This document shows, piece by piece, positions 19,838 to 28,492 of a stretch of DNA of 63,101 nt. The stretch spans positions 1 to 63,101 of the forward strand of contig JAGUXT010000019.1 in assembly GCA_020061705.1 (NCBI GenBank), written 5' to 3'. A program made the translations under genes and the position numbers. The stretch is from Halothiobacillus sp. GTDB taxonomy: Bacteria; Pseudomonadota; Gammaproteobacteria; Halothiobacillales; Halothiobacillaceae. Position 1 is the first letter of the stretch. Each line of letters starts with the position of its first letter. The notes beneath the pieces were generated by a model. It ran no database searches, had not been told where the DNA came from, and worked only from the letters and a program-made list of their open reading frames with translations.

Positions 19838-19955
19838 TGGTTCTTTTGCAGCGGCCAGTCATGCTGCGTTCGCCGCTGTCATGGCTCGACGTTCCACGGG
19901 TTGATGATCTTCAAGCCCGTAGCTGCAAAAGGATAGATGTCACGCGTTGCGGGCA

Positions 19956-21599
19956 TTACTCCAGTTGAATGCGATAGGGGCCTATGACGGAATTGAAAAG
20001 CATATCGCCGTCTTCAAGAAACTGCAGGATGGCGTAGGCACCGTTGCCTTTGTTGTTGTGGCCGAAAATGGTTCTGGACACAGTGGTGCCGGTTTCCCAG
20101 TCGAGTCCGGTCACTTCCCACCCATCCTTTTCGCTATATCCGTTTACGAAAACCGCGCTCGCGCCAGAGCTTGCCAGCGGAACCATGCTCACAGAGACAA
20201 CATCCCCGCGTGCCCATGCGGAATAGAAGCGGTTGTTCTTTTCGTTCCACACCATCTTCTCCACACCGCGCGGCGGGCGATGCACGGGGCCGACCGTCAT
20301 GACATCGATCACTCTGTCAGGATGCCCTTCTTCAATCAGGTTGTTTACGACGAACGCCCCATACCCCAAAGCAATGACTGTTTGCTCCGATTGAAGCCAG
20401 GGACGTTGTTCGGATATGCCGGCGGTAACCGGCTTTTGGTCGGCGATTCGAGGCGACAGCGCACCTTCAACCTTGCGTGCGTCAGCGGGAATGTCATTAC
20501 GCCAGAATGCCACCAGTCGCATGCGGTTTGCGCCATCAGTGATAAGCACCAGCTTGTCCTCATCCTCCCCGAACCCCATGAGCGTGGGTGTGGAACCGGT
20601 TCCGGTGCCTGCCTTGATGGCCGGTGGCCAGTCGCCACCTTCGTACTGTGCCTTCCATGCGCCATCTTTTGGGTCATCCGAAATCTTGCTGCCTGTCCAG
20701 ACCAGCTTATGCATCACTCCAGGTATGCGTGGCTTTTTCGAACCGGTAGCGACGTAGATACCGCCGTCCTTGTCAACGGCCAGAGAGTTTGTGGCCATCT
20801 GATTGTCATCGTCAAAGCGATAGAACAGCCCCTTCGTGAGAGCGGTATCAATAACCGCGATGCCATTCAGTGCGCCTAAAACGACATGCCCATCGTATGT
20901 CATGTTCATGCCGACCAGACCCACTCTTGGCTTCTCGCCGAAAACACTGGTTGGGGGGATGATGGTTGCCGTATCGAACTGAGCTTTGACCTCCAGACCC
21001 TTGGAAATATCTTTGGGGTCTTTCCGTCCAATGGCTGAAACAATCGTTCCCGCGTTTGCATAAACAACGTCCTGGTTGGACACCAACGCATAAATACCAG
21101 CAGGCATGATACTGCCCGGCGAATCTCCGAGAATCTTCTTGAGGTGTTCCTCGGCACTCTTCATGTCGCGGTACTGGTAAGCGACAATCTTGTTCAGTGC
21201 ATCCAGTGACCTGCGCTGTGCGCCGGGAAGATCAATATCCGCAACCTTGTTCCAACGCTTTCCCCGCGCATCAATCAGGGCTACGCGATCCGTGGAGACA
21301 GACCAGAAATAACCGGGAGTCGCCGAAGCATAGGTGGCATTGTTAACCGGGCCGCCCCAAACGGGAACCAGGGATTCCAGATCGATGTGCTGCGTCTTGA
21401 GCGGAATCCGGTAAGGAATGCTGTTCTGCTTGGCCGGATTGATATGGGTGACCCCGTAGATATCCGCCGATAAAAACAGATTCCGCTCAGGGCGCTGTTG
21501 CGCTGTGGCAGCGCAGGCAAAAAAGGCGATGGACAGAAACGCCAAACACGAGGCTAGTTTGTGAGGGAGCATTGCCGACTTACCAAGCGATTTCATCAC
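19956..21599 (-). CDS. Secreted protein of unknown function, probable beta-propeller
   Basis: A 547-residue exported protein that I cannot assign to a named family. The signal peptide spans about residues 1-33 (ending ACAATAQQ). The rest is rich in short beta-strand-like repeats with Gly-Asp turns, such as YDGHVVLGALNGIAVID, DKDGGIYVATGSKKPR and DKLVLITDGANRM, as in SMP-30-like or quinoprotein-type beta-propellers. No CxxCH haem motif or PQQ-specific signature is seen. The start is certain: a full AAAGGAGGT lies five bases before the ATG at 21599, suggesting strong translation. It appears monocistronic. Confidence 0.75.
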   Translation of the reverse strand: MMKSLGKSAMLPHKLASCLAFLSIAFFACAATAQQRPERNLFLSADIYGVTHINPAKQNSIPYRIPLKTQHIDLESLVPVWGGPVNNATYASATPGYFWSVSTDRVALIDARGKRWNKVADIDLPGAQRRSLDALNKIVAYQYRDMKSAEEHLKKILGDSPGSIMPAGIYALVSNQDVVYANAGTIVSAIGRKDPKDISKGLEVKAQFDTATIIPPTSVFGEKPRVGLVGMNMTYDGHVVLGALNGIAVIDTALTKGLFYRFDDDNQMATNSLAVDKDGGIYVATGSKKPRIPGVMHKLVWTGSKISDDPKDGAWKAQYEGGDWPPAIKAGTGTGSTPTLMGFGEDEDKLVLITDGANRMRLVAFWRNDIPADARKVEGALSPRIADQKPVTAGISEQRPWLQSEQTVIALGYGAFVVNNLIEEGHPDRVIDVMTVGPVHRPPRGVEKMVWNEKNNRFYSAWARGDVVSVSMVPLASSGASAVFVNGYSEKDGWEVTGLDWETGTTVSRTIFGHNNKGNGAYAILQFLEDGDMLFNSVIGPYRIQLE

Positions 21600-21668
21600 T
21601 GACCTCCTTTCTCCATGAACCGAATCTGTAACTTCAAATTTCCGAGCGCATGAACGGGGATCAGTGGG

Positions 21669-22391
21669 TCAGACTCGGTGGTTTTGTCCTGATTCGTCCC
21701 GTTGACCTGATTTCCTGTCGCCGCCTTTGGGAAGTGGGCTGGCGCGGCGGTTGAGCTGTGCTTCGATCCTGCTTTTGAAGTGCTCGCTCCCCAGCACCCA
21801 TGCCTTGTTGATGGATGATCTGACGTCCTCCAGCGTTTTTTCGTCCAATGCCGCCGCGAACAAGGCCTGGTAAGCGGCTTGTCGCTCATCGTCTGAGCCG
21901 CCCAATGCGAGAAAAAGCGGGTGAGGTGTCAGCCGTACGTCATTCTCGCCCAGCGCATTGCCCCGGTAGCTTGACCATGGATACTCCGCCGGATGCGCAA
22001 CCATATTGGCTCGCACCGGATTAAGCTCGATATAGCGGTAGCATGTCAGCGCATAGGCATCGCTATCAATCAGGCTGGCCTTGTAGCGCCCTTCCCAAAG
22101 CGTACCGCTGCGGCGGTAAGTGGAGTTGAAATACTGGACGTAATAGCGCCCCAGCATCTGGATCATCTTGGAAATACCATCCACCGAATGCGGCGTAACC
22201 AGCAGATGGACATGATTCGTCATCAACACATAGGCGTGGACGTCGCATGAGTGCTTCCTGGCCGCATCCTGCAATTTGTCGAGGTAAAAACGGTAGTCCT
22301 CATCAAAGTTGAAAATTGGATCGCGGTTATTGCCACGCACAATCACATGCTGGGGATGACCAGGCAGGACAAAACGCGGGAGACGTGCCAT
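21669..22391 (-). mobile_element. REP-associated tyrosine transposase (RAYT), full length
   Basis: Y1-family single-strand transposase of 240 residues. RAYTs are HUH nucleases that act on REP-type palindromes and are usually single-copy and domesticated. N-terminal MARLPRFVLPGHPQHVIVRG, the HUH pair in MTNHVHLLVTP near residue 60, a likely catalytic Tyr within GRYYVQYFN, then GTLWEGRYKASLI and YRYIELNPVRANMV follow the family. The C-terminal 60 residues are a poorly conserved basic tail. A second, truncated copy lies immediately upstream and related 45-base repeats flank it. Confidence 0.9.
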
Positions 22392-22426
22392 GGGGTGGGA
22401 TGATTGAAGTTAGGGAAGCGTGGAGT

Positions 22427-22470
22427 AACGGCTAAGGGGCGGGAAATCAATCGAGTCTGACCCCATTGAT
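22427..22470. repeat. RAYT-associated 45-base repeat, unit 1
   Basis: Contains TAACGGCTAAGGGG followed by AATCAATCGAGTCTGACCCC. Related units lie at 22486-22530 and 23020-23064. The reverse complement GGGTCAGACTCG also appears once just beyond the other end of the full-length RAYT (about 21667-21680). Confidence 0.75.
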
Positions 22471-22485
22471 TTGCATTGATTAGGG

Positions 22486-22530
22486 TAACGGCTAGGGGAT
22501 AGGAAATCAATCGAGTCTGACCCCATTGAT
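22486..22530. repeat. RAYT-associated 45-base repeat, unit 2
   Basis: TAACGGCTAGGGGATAGGAA followed by the shared ATCGAGTCTGACCCCATTGAT segment. Its end marks the break point where the truncated RAYT loses homology to the intact copy. Confidence 0.75.
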
Positions 22531-23019
22531 CCATCATTCTCGCCCAGCGCATTGCCCCGGTAGCTTGACCATGGATACTCCGCCGGATGCGCAACCATAT
22601 TGGCTCGCACCGGGTTAAGCTCGATATACCGATAGCACGTCAGCGCGTAGGTATCGCTATCGATCAGGCTGGCCTTGTAGCGCCCTTCCCACAGTGTTCC
22701 GCTGCGGCGGTAAGTGGAATTGAAATACTGGACGTAATAACGCCCCAGCATCTGGATCATTTTGGAAATGCCATCCTCCGTATGCGGCGAAACCAGTAGA
22801 TGGACATGATTCGTCATCAATACATAGGCGTGGATGTCGCATGAGTGCTTCTTGGCGGCATCCTGCAATTTGTCGAGGTAAAAACGGTAGTCTTCGTCGG
22901 CGTTGAAAATGGGATCGCGATTATTGCCGCGCACAATCACATGTTGTGGATGGCCGGGCAGGACAAAACGCGGGAGACGTGCCATGGGATGGGCTTATCG
23001 AAGTGTGGGAAGCGTAGGG

Positions 23020-23064
23020 TAATGGCTAGGGGATAGGAAATCAATCGAGTCTGACCCCATTGAT
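23020..23064. repeat. RAYT-associated 45-base repeat, unit 3
   Basis: TAATGGCTAGGGGATAGGAA followed by the shared ATCGAGTCTGACCCCATTGAT segment. It lies just upstream of the truncated RAYT, at the same place relative to its start as unit 1 relative to the intact RAYT. Confidence 0.75.
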
Positions 23065-23099
23065 TCCTTAAACCGTGGTCCGCGATTGATTTTGCAGTG

Positions 23100-23471
23100 T
23101 TATTGCAAAGATTGATTCAGCGCGGCGCTTGACTGATTGATGCGCTTGACACGGTGGCTTCCTGGCAATGCAATCCGGCGCTGTATGGATTGAAAATCAC
23201 CATCGGTAATGGCTCGGCGAAAATTGAAAAGCTCGTTTTCTGCCTTGCCATTAAGCGTTAGCTCAAGCTCCTCCAAGTGGGAAACGATGATAAATGATTG
23301 GGCGTTTGAATCCTCGTTTTCGGCAGATGCCCAGTACTCTAGGGCTTTGTCAGTAATAGAGCGCACCGCTTGCCTTAATTCCCTCTTCGCCTCGATATGT
23401 TTGCCAAAATAAAAACCGCCCAAAGTCAGGGCGGCTGTTATTACAATATTGACGATCTCAGTCCAGTTCAT
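23100..23471 (-). CDS. Small membrane-anchored protein of the STAS/HATPase cassette
   Basis: A 123-residue protein I do not recognise. One N-terminal membrane helix (about residues 5-23, IVNIVITAALTLGGFYFG) is followed by a charged, probably helical cytoplasmic part (KHIEAKRELRQAVRSITDK, then SHLEELELTLNGKAENE). Its ATG overlaps the stop of the STAS-like gene by four bases, so it is probably co-translated. It could anchor the cassette at the membrane or be its output component. Base composition of the cassette looks more AT-rich than flanking genes, suggesting acquisition. Confidence 0.65.
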   Translation of the reverse strand: MNWTEIVNIVITAALTLGGFYFGKHIEAKRELRQAVRSITDKALEYWASAENEDSNAQSFIIVSHLEELELTLNGKAENELFNFRRAITDGDFQSIQRRIALPGSHRVKRINQSSAALNQSLQ

Positions 23472-23833
23472 GATGCTGCATCGGCGCTATCGATATAATC
23501 CCATGCGTCACGCACAGGGCTTTTCAGGCGTGAGCGCAGTTCGATTTTCTGGTGCATTTCTTCCTTGCTGAATGCGCCCATACGCACCAGACCGCCAAAG
23601 GCTTCTTCGAGGAAGGATGAGCCATACCCTACCACACCGTCCATTTCGACAATGACGCGATCATACTTTTCGAGAGCGGGGCGCAGCAGCTCATCACGAA
23701 AACGTGCACCAGTATTGGGACCATCTTCAAGGAAACGCCCTGCCGGAAAGCGGGAGAATTGCTTGGCAATATTGATAATGGCGGTAGACATGTCTTGAAT
23801 CATGTAGGTCTCGTTTGTAATGGGATCATCCAT
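23468..23833 (-). CDS. STAS-like (DUF4325) protein
   Basis: A 121-residue protein resembling DUF4325, a STAS-like domain. The diagnostic stretch is FRDELLRPALEKYD, then VIVEMDGVVGYGSSFLEEAF around residues 60-79. In SpoIIAA-type anti-anti-sigma factors the corresponding loop carries the phosphorylated serine, so Ser in YGSSF is a candidate site. It overlaps the upstream ATPase gene by 34 bases and the downstream membrane protein gene by four. I infer that it is the phosphorylatable or binding partner of the ATPase encoded just before it. Confidence 0.75.
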   Translation of the reverse strand: MDDPITNETYMIQDMSTAIINIAKQFSRFPAGRFLEDGPNTGARFRDELLRPALEKYDRVIVEMDGVVGYGSSFLEEAFGGLVRMGAFSKEEMHQKIELRSRLKSPVRDAWDYIDSADAAS

Positions 23834-24834
23834 CCGATGACCGTTCCCTGTATGGCGTCGCGATGGCTTTTATGATAGTCCTGTTGGCCGCTTTTGAAAA
23901 CATACCGGCCACGATCACTGCATACCATCAGGCCGCCTCCATTTTCTTCTGCGGCTTGTCTGAGCTTAGCCATGCCCTTGCCGCGATGTCGCTCATGTGT
24001 GCGTGAACGCGCGTGTTCAATTGTGGCTTGAATGATGCTTCCATCATCGTTGCTTATGCTCTGTCTAACGTTTTCCCACCAACCTTTACGTTGCACGGTG
24101 GACGGAATGCCAAGACCGAGGTCACATATGACAATGACCATGCGCTGATCAACCACGCCGAAAAACATCCACCAACGACGATCATCAGGAAATATAGCAT
24201 TGTGTCCGCGCATAATATCTTGGTCATAGGCGTGGCTGTAGGCATTGTCGATGGCTTCGGTCATGGCGTTAAACAATACATTACGTGACTCCTCGCTCAT
24301 CTGTGTTTCATTACACAACGATTCGAAGTCCGCACCGACGTCGCTTGCATCGACACTTGCGCCAGATATGCAGCGCCACAGTCGCACATCGTCACGGGTG
24401 ATGGGGATGGTGTGATGAAAGCCCAGTTTTTCAGCTAGGCCAATTTGCTGCAAAACTTGCCGTACACGGTCAGAGCGTACGTTAACGGCTTTGATGCTGA
24501 TTGATGGAGCCTTGGCGCGAATAAGGTCGGCAAGAGCTAGTAGATAGATCATTCCCATTGAATCGGGGTATGTTGTTTTGCTGAAATCCAGCACGATCTT
24601 GGTGCGTTGTAGCACCGTCTGAGCAATGATTTGCTCTACCGCGTTCAGTGTTTCTGTGCGTCCCTTTCCTTCTTCAAGACCGATTTTTTCAGGCATGATA
24701 ATTCGGCTTGGGTGTATCGAGTGGGTCTTGCGAAGAGCTTTTTTACGTCGAAAGCGGATTGATCGCATGTGACGCTTGGTGATGATTTTTCTTTCGATAC
24801 GCCTTGACTTATAGCGTTTCGGGCTTCGATTCAT
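23800..24834 (-). CDS. STAS plus histidine-kinase-like ATPase protein with basic N-terminus
   Basis: A 344-residue protein. Residues 1-45 are strikingly basic (RYKSRRIERKIITKRHMRS, then FRRKKALRK) and could bind nucleic acid. Residues 75-135 look like a STAS domain (VLDFSKTTYPDSMGMIYLLA). Residues about 190-335 form a GHKL ATPase: N-box AMTEAIDNAYSHAY, G1 box DLGLGIP, and RGKGMAKLRQAAEENGGG as the G2 region. No phospho-accepting His dimerisation domain is visible, so it resembles SpoIIAB/RsbW-type anti-sigma kinases rather than a two-component sensor. First gene of an overlapping three-gene cassette. Confidence 0.78.
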   Translation of the reverse strand: MNRSPKRYKSRRIERKIITKRHMRSIRFRRKKALRKTHSIHPSRIIMPEKIGLEEGKGRTETLNAVEQIIAQTVLQRTKIVLDFSKTTYPDSMGMIYLLALADLIRAKAPSISIKAVNVRSDRVRQVLQQIGLAEKLGFHHTIPITRDDVRLWRCISGASVDASDVGADFESLCNETQMSEESRNVLFNAMTEAIDNAYSHAYDQDIMRGHNAIFPDDRRWWMFFGVVDQRMVIVICDLGLGIPSTVQRKGWWENVRQSISNDDGSIIQATIEHARSRTHERHRGKGMAKLRQAAEENGGGLMVCSDRGRYVFKSGQQDYHKSHRDAIQGTVIGWMIPLQTRPT

Positions 24835-25052
24835 ACCATCTCGCTATGTTTGGAGAGATCAAAAGGGTCATTCTTAGCTGATTAGTCAGAAATTAAGTTT
24901 TTTCCAAATCTCAAGCGCCTGCTTTCATGACTTGGGTTATCACACCCATCGTCGCTAGCAGTCGCCCGCTGAGTTTAGCTTCTTTTTGGATGATTGAGCA
25001 GTGTGTTCTCGTGTAGCATCCATGGGTTTTTGCATGTTGGTGGGTATGTACC

Positions 25053-25874
25053 TTGGTAGATCGTGGCGAGGATTTGGCTGGGCGGCCTGTGGTGTGGTTG
25101 CATGGTTGGGGCATGAGTCCGGCGATTTGGCAGGCGGTGCCGGAGTTTGCTCGCTTTGATTCCCATGCCCTGGCCTTGCCGGGGCATGGCGGCGAGGCCA
25201 ATGGTCAGGCCAATAATGAAGCCTGGGATGAGGCGCTGGGGTCGGATATTACGCGCTGGGCTTTGTGGTTGCTTGCGCGTGCGCCGCAACAGGCGATCTG
25301 GGTGGGTTGGTCGTTGGGTGGTTTGCTTGCGCTGGAGGTGGCGCGTCTTGCGCCGGAGCGGGTGGCGGGTTTGTGTTTGCTGGCCAGCAGTCCGTGTTTT
25401 ACGGTGCGCGAGGATTGGCCGTGTGCAATGAGTGCGGAGACTTTTGCGCAGTTTGAGGCGGGGCTGGTGCAGGATCATGCCTTGACCTTGCGCCGTTTTC
25501 TGGCTTTGCAGTCGGTGGGGGCGGACGATGCCAAGCAGGTGCGCACTCTTCTTAATGCGGCGGCGCTGGATGCGGCTTCGGCGGATGTGCGTGCCTTGAA
25601 GGCAGGATTGGAGGTGTTGCGTCAGGCCGATCTGCGGCAGGCGTTGGCTGAGTTGAAAATGCCGCTAGCGGTAATGTTGGGTGGGTTGGATCGCATTGTG
25701 CCGCCGTGTATGGCCGAGGTGTATCGGGATGTGCAGCCGGGGGCGAGGATTTTGACCCATGCGCGCGCCGGTCATGCTCCTTTTTTATATTGTGGTGGAG
25801 AGAGTGTGCAGGACTTATTGTCGAGGCTGCGAGCGCTACAGGATCCGATGCTAAGGGAGATTAGGCGTGAATGA
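25053..25874 (+). CDS. bioH: Pimeloyl-ACP methyl ester esterase BioH
   Basis: Alpha/beta hydrolase that removes the methyl group from pimeloyl-ACP methyl ester, ending the BioC-BioH route to pimelate for biotin. The oxyanion region VVWLHGWGMSPAIW is at residues 13-26. The triad appears as Ser in GWSLGG (about residue 90), Asp in GGLDRIVPP and His in RAGHAPFL. At 273 residues it fits the family. The start is probably TTG at 25053; no ATG lies in frame upstream of the fold. It is followed directly by bioC, whose GTG start overlaps this stop by eight bases. Confidence 0.88.
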   Translation: MVDRGEDLAGRPVVWLHGWGMSPAIWQAVPEFARFDSHALALPGHGGEANGQANNEAWDEALGSDITRWALWLLARAPQQAIWVGWSLGGLLALEVARLAPERVAGLCLLASSPCFTVREDWPCAMSAETFAQFEAGLVQDHALTLRRFLALQSVGADDAKQVRTLLNAAALDAASADVRALKAGLEVLRQADLRQALAELKMPLAVMLGGLDRIVPPCMAEVYRDVQPGARILTHARAGHAPFLYCGGESVQDLLSRLRALQDPMLREIRRE

Positions 25875-26751
25875 GTTTCAGGTGGACAAGCTGCGGGTGC
25901 GGCGGGCGTTTGATCGGGCGGCCAGGACGTATGCGCAGCACGCGCGGCTGCAAGCCTTGGTGCGTGATGAAATGTTGATGCGTTTGCATGGGTTGAAGAT
26001 CGAGCCGCATACGGTGGTGGATATGGGCTGCGGATCGGGGGAGGCGGTGCGGGTGTTGCGACAGCGTTATCCGCGTGCGCGGGTAGTGGGGTTGGATTTT
26101 TCCAGTGGCATGTTGCAGGAGGCTAGCCGCTGGCGACCTTGGGTGCGCAAGCCCATGTGGCTGTGTGGCGATATGGAGCGCCTGCCCTTGCGCGATGCGA
26201 GTGTCGATCTGCTGTTTTCCAGTCTGAGCGTGCAATGGGGCAACGATCTTGCGGCGACGTTCAGTGAGGCTAGGCGAGTGCTCAAGCCGGGTGGGGTATT
26301 CATGTTTTCCACGCTGGGGCCGGACACCTTGAAAGAGTTGCGCGCAGCGTGGCGCAGTGCAGATGGCGGTCAGCATGCGCATGTGAATATGTTTCTGGAT
26401 ATGCACGATGTGGGCGATGCGCTGTTGCGGGTCGGACTGCGTGATCCGGTGATGGATGTCGAGCGCATGACGCTGCGTTACGCCGATGTTGACGCGATCA
26501 TGCGCAGTCTGAAAGGTATCGGTGCGCAGAATAGTACTCAGGGGCGTGCACGCGGTTTAACGACCAGGACACGGTTGCTGCGCGTGTGCGAAGCGTATGA
26601 GGAATGGCGCGGCGGGGATGGTTTATTACCCGTGACTTACGAGGTGGTGCACGGTCTAGCCTGGGGTGGCGAGGCCGGGCGTTTTTACGCGGATGCCGCC
26701 GGCGAGGTGAAAGTTCCGTTGCACGCACTGCTTGGGCGCACGAAAAAGTAA
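25867..26751 (+). CDS. bioC: Malonyl-ACP O-methyltransferase BioC
   Basis: SAM-dependent methyltransferase that masks malonyl-ACP as its methyl ester so that fatty acid synthesis can build pimeloyl-ACP. The 294 residues show VRRAFDRAARTYAQHARLQ at the N-terminus, SAM motif VVDMGCGSGEAV near 54, acidic motif VVGLDFSSGML, FSSLSVQWGNDL and FMFSTLGPDTLKELR, all characteristic of BioC. GTG start overlapping bioH, which makes a two-gene operon and supports both assignments. The rest of the biotin genes are not in the window. Confidence 0.93.
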   Translation: MNEFQVDKLRVRRAFDRAARTYAQHARLQALVRDEMLMRLHGLKIEPHTVVDMGCGSGEAVRVLRQRYPRARVVGLDFSSGMLQEASRWRPWVRKPMWLCGDMERLPLRDASVDLLFSSLSVQWGNDLAATFSEARRVLKPGGVFMFSTLGPDTLKELRAAWRSADGGQHAHVNMFLDMHDVGDALLRVGLRDPVMDVERMTLRYADVDAIMRSLKGIGAQNSTQGRARGLTTRTRLLRVCEAYEEWRGGDGLLPVTYEVVHGLAWGGEAGRFYADAAGEVKVPLHALLGRTKK

Positions 26752-26969
26752 TCAAACTTTTTTATGTAGGGTGTCGTTTTATTCGGCTTATGTTTGAAAA
26801 GACCATGTAAAACATGGTATTACACCAATCTCCTAGATTTTTGCCCGGAAAAGAAATCAACTTTAGCGTTTACTAACGTTGAAGTACCATGCGCGCAGCG
26901 GGTAAAGCTGAAAAATTGATTTTTTCTTGTGCAGTATCCAATCAGGCTAACAATTCGGAGGGTCATGCA

Positions 26970-28478
26970 ATGACAATGAGTACAACAGCCGGCACGGTGG
27001 CGGGCGCTCAAGCCAACCCGGTGACAGGCAAAGCCGCTGCGGTGGAGCAGTACAACTACGACATCGTTAAAAAATTCGCCATCATGTCCCTCGTTTGGGG
27101 CGTTTTGGGGATGTTTGCTGGTGTGTGGATTGCCAGTGAGCTGGCATGGCCGTTTTTGAACTTTGATGTGGCGGAAATTACCTTCGGGCGTCTGCGTCCG
27201 GTGCACACCACGCTGGTGATTTTCGGTTTTGGCGGTAGTGCGCTGTTTGCAACGTCCTATTACATTGTGCAACGCACCTGCCAGGCGCGCCTGTGGGGCG
27301 GTCGCTGGCTGGCTGAGTTCACCTTCTGGGGCTGGCAGGTTGGTGTGGGTGCGGGCGTGCTTCTGTACATGATGGGCTTTACTCAAGGCCGCGAGTACGC
27401 TGAATTCGTCTGGCCGCTCGACATTGCCATTACAGTGGTGTGGGTTGCCTACTTCCTCGTGTTCACCATGACTCTCGTGAAGCGTTCGCAGCCACATATT
27501 TATGTGGCGAACTGGTTCTTCATGGCCTTCATCCTGGCGACGGCGTTGTTGCATATCTTCAACAACCTCGCTGTACCTGTGTCGTTCACCAGCCTTGAGT
27601 CCTATAGCCTGTTCTCAGGCGTACAGGATGCAATGACCCAGTGGTGGTACGGTCACAACGCGGTAGGTTTCTTCCTTACCGCAGCCTTCCTCGGCATGAT
27701 GTACTACTTCGTGCCCAAGCAGGCCGGTCGCCCGATCTACTCCTATCGCCTGTCCATCGTTCACTTCTGGGCACTGTCGTTCCTCTACATGTGGGTCGGT
27801 ACGCACCACCTGCACTGGACGGCCATTCCTGACTGGACTTCAACTCTGGCGGCAACCTTCTCCATCCTGCTGTTGTTGCCTTCCTGGGGCGGCATGATTA
27901 ACGGTGTGATGACGCTGTCCGGCGCGTGGGACAAGCTGCGCACCGATCCGATCATTCTCTTCATGATTACTTCGCTGTCCTTCTACGGTATGTCTACCTT
28001 TGAAGGCCCGCTGATGTCACTTAAAAGCGTGAACGCCCTGTCGCACTACACCGACTGGACCGTGGGTCACGTGCACTCGGGTGCTCTTGGCTGGGTAGCA
28101 ATGATTACTTTTGGTTCGTTCTATCACCTGATCCCGCGTCTGTGGGGCGTGGCCAAGGGCATGCATAGCACCAAGCTGATCTACGTCCACTTCTGGCTGG
28201 CGACCATCGGCATCGTGCTTTACATCTCTTCCTTGTGGGTCGCAGGTATCGGCCAGGGCTTGATGCTGCGTGCCTTCGATGAATACGGCAACCTGGGTTA
28301 CACCTTCATTGAAACCGTGACCTTCATGCACCTGCCTTATGTGGTGCGTGCAATTGGTGGCATGTTCTTCCTCGCCGGCATCATCCTCATGGTTTACAAC
28401 GTGTACATGACGATTGCCGGTGCCAAGCGCAGTGTTGAAGTTGATGTGACCGCGCGCTCTGCCGCTGTCGCTCGCTGA
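26970..28478 (+). CDS. ccoN: Cytochrome c oxidase cbb3-type, subunit I
   Basis: Catalytic subunit of the high-affinity cbb3 oxidase: reduces O2 with electrons from CcoO/CcoP and pumps protons across the inner membrane. About 502 residues with twelve or so helices. Haem and copper ligands are visible as [37 protein letters not shown] and [19 protein letters not shown] at 26957-26962 picks the ATG at 26970; an in-frame start at 26889 has no such site. First of four oxidase genes. I looked for an FNR/ANR-type TTGAT-N4-ATCAA site upstream and found no convincing one. Confidence 0.97.
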   Translation: MTMSTTAGTVAGAQANPVTGKAAAVEQYNYDIVKKFAIMSLVWGVLGMFAGVWIASELAWPFLNFDVAEITFGRLRPVHTTLVIFGFGGSALFATSYYIVQRTCQARLWGGRWLAEFTFWGWQVGVGAGVLLYMMGFTQGREYAEFVWPLDIAITVVWVAYFLVFTMTLVKRSQPHIYVANWFFMAFILATALLHIFNNLAVPVSFTSLESYSLFSGVQDAMTQWWYGHNAVGFFLTAAFLGMMYYFVPKQAGRPIYSYRLSIVHFWALSFLYMWVGTHHLHWTAIPDWTSTLAATFSILLLLPSWGGMINGVMTLSGAWDKLRTDPIILFMITSLSFYGMSTFEGPLMSLKSVNALSHYTDWTVGHVHSGALGWVAMITFGSFYHLIPRLWGVAKGMHSTKLIYVHFWLATIGIVLYISSLWVAGIGQGLMLRAFDEYGNLGYTFIETVTFMHLPYVVRAIGGMFFLAGIILMVYNVYMTIAGAKRSVEVDVTARSAAVAR

Positions 28479-28492
28479 TTGGAGAGAATCGA

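Larger units (their letters stand above)
22410..22985 (-). pseudogene. Truncated second RAYT transposase
   Basis: A 191-codon frame whose first 165 residues are about 90 percent identical to the RAYT at 21669-22391 (MARLPRFVLPGHPQH, TNHVHLLVSP, GTLWEGRYKASLI). Homology stops near 22533, after GNALGEND. The remaining codons are read from two 45-base repeats and give SMGSDSIDF twice, which is repeat-derived rather than real protein. The C-terminal third, including the basic tail, is missing. The nuclease core is present, so some activity cannot be excluded. It probably arose by tandem duplication and deletion between repeats. Confidence 0.8.

Noticed and set aside
22427-23064. Repeats near the RAYT genes as a possible CRISPR array
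   Set aside because: Three units at irregular distances, interspersed with transposase coding sequence; no regular spacers and no cas genes.
24835-25052. Gene or regulatory RNA in the 218-base gap before bioH
   Set aside because: No convincing frame, hairpin or family feature could be seen.
26752-26969. FNR/ANR site upstream of ccoNOQP
   Set aside because: TTGAT occurs but no partner ATCAA four bases later; only a seven-base hairpin (ACCATGT/ACATGGT) is seen, without a T-run.
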